Source: Gammaproteobacteria bacterium (GTDB lineage: Bacteria > Pseudomonadota > Gammaproteobacteria > Chromatiales > Chromatiaceae). Taken from it: a stretch of DNA of 5,498 nucleotides. Within the stretch, counting starts at the first letter, position 1, and every line of letters starts with the position of its first letter. The DNA lies in the NCBI GenBank assembly GCA_024277555.1, contig JAJRUY010000169.1, positions 1 through 5,498 on the forward strand. The letters are read 5' to 3'. The notes below the pieces were generated by a model, which saw only the letters and a program-made list of their open reading frames with translations, was not told the origin of the DNA and made no database searches. Shown here one piece after another: positions 5,256 to 5,498 of this stretch. The position numbers and the translations under genes are program-made.

Positions 5256-5498
5256 GCTTTCTATCTGAATTCACAGATTCAGGTCACCTCTAACCCGGAT
5301 CTTTCACCAGGACACTGAAATAACAACATAAGATGCTGTTTTTATTAACCATTACGCCTATATTAGCAAAGTGCAATATGTTACCGGGTGTTTGTTAAGT
5401 CCGCCCTTGCACCGATCTTGTTGCCCAGAGACGATATTTCTTCACTCATCAATAGCTTGGGCTATTGATTCGATCAGAAATTCGCCTCTGAACAACAA
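5256..5498. other. Intergenic region with no supported gene
   Basis: No ORF longer than about 26 codons with a ribosome binding site is visible on either strand in these 243 bases, and no tRNA is seen. The region is more A/T-rich than the genes. CTGAAT/ATTCAG (5265-5282, 6-base loop) is a small hairpin just past the terminator. TATATT at 5359-5364 resembles a -10 box but has no acceptable -35. The region could carry the promoter of a gene beyond the window, possibly pth, but nothing here proves it. Confidence 0.6.
5448..5469. repeat. Perfect 9-bp inverted repeat near the right edge
   Basis: ATCAATAGC (5448-5456) and GCTATTGAT (5461-5469) are perfect complements separated by TTGG. No T-run follows on either strand, so a terminator is unlikely. 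It could be an operator for a repressor or an RNA hairpin upstream of the next gene. With one copy visible and no downstream gene in view, the role is open. Confidence 0.6.

Noticed and set aside
5333..5398. A 21-codon plus-strand ORF starting MLFLLTITPILAK, hydrophobic
   Set aside because: There is no Shine-Dalgarno at usable distance (AGGA is about 20 bases upstream) and A/T-rich DNA readily gives hydrophobic short ORFs.
5407..5437. Promoter with TTGCAC as -35
   Set aside because: No acceptable -10 hexamer occurs at 16-18 bases; CGATAT needs a 19-base spacer.
5381..5449. A 22-codon minus-strand ORF starting MSEEISSLGNK
   Set aside because: Composition looks gene-like, but no ribosome binding site is visible, it is very short, and I recognise no family.
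5388..5468. A 26-codon plus-strand ORF from GTG 5388
   Set aside because: It has no ribosome binding site, starts at GTG and overlaps the minus-strand candidate; chance is the simpler reading.

Overview
The window looks like core chromosome from a gammaproteobacterium, and every protein gene is an ordinary housekeeping or envelope gene. Two syntenies point there. The minus-strand series tRNA-Tyr, tRNA-Gly, tRNA-Thr, tuf matches the tyrU-glyT-thrT-tufB operon of Escherichia coli. The plus-strand series TPR lipoprotein, ispE, tRNA-Gln, prs, rplY matches the locus known from Pseudomonas and relatives. By eye the base composition is moderately GC-rich. A purple-sulfur or sulfur-oxidiser lineage (Chromatiales-like) is possible, but this is only an impression and I assign no genus.

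Left arm (1-670, minus strand): a short leader and a good sigma70-type promoter (about 642-670) drive tRNA-Tyr(GTA), a roughly 120-base spacer, tRNA-Gly(TCC), tRNA-Thr(GGT) and then tuf. Only the first 51 codons of tuf lie in the window. All three tRNAs carry an encoded CCA end. The unit couples elongator tRNAs to EF-Tu, the factor that delivers them to the ribosome.

Right arm (about 750-5255, plus strand), divergent from the left arm: an outer-membrane-type TPR lipoprotein overlaps ispE (isoprenoid precursor synthesis) by ATGA. ispE runs into and terminates inside tRNA-Gln(TTG). The PRPP synthetase gene prs follows after a structured leader and starts at GTG. A strong terminator-like hairpin lies between prs and rplY (ribosomal protein L25/CTC), ending six bases before the rplY Shine-Dalgarno sequence. 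A textbook terminator closes the unit after rplY. The final 243 bases hold no gene I can support, only small inverted repeats.

The points worth attention are architectural, not new protein families: the ispE/tRNA-Gln overlap, in which the tRNA supplies the ispE stop codon; the terminator-like element in front of rplY; stacked hairpins in the prs leader, one covering its Shine-Dalgarno; the absence of lolB between the TPR gene and ispE; and no pth directly after rplY. I found no mobile element, CRISPR array, defence system or clearly novel gene system.
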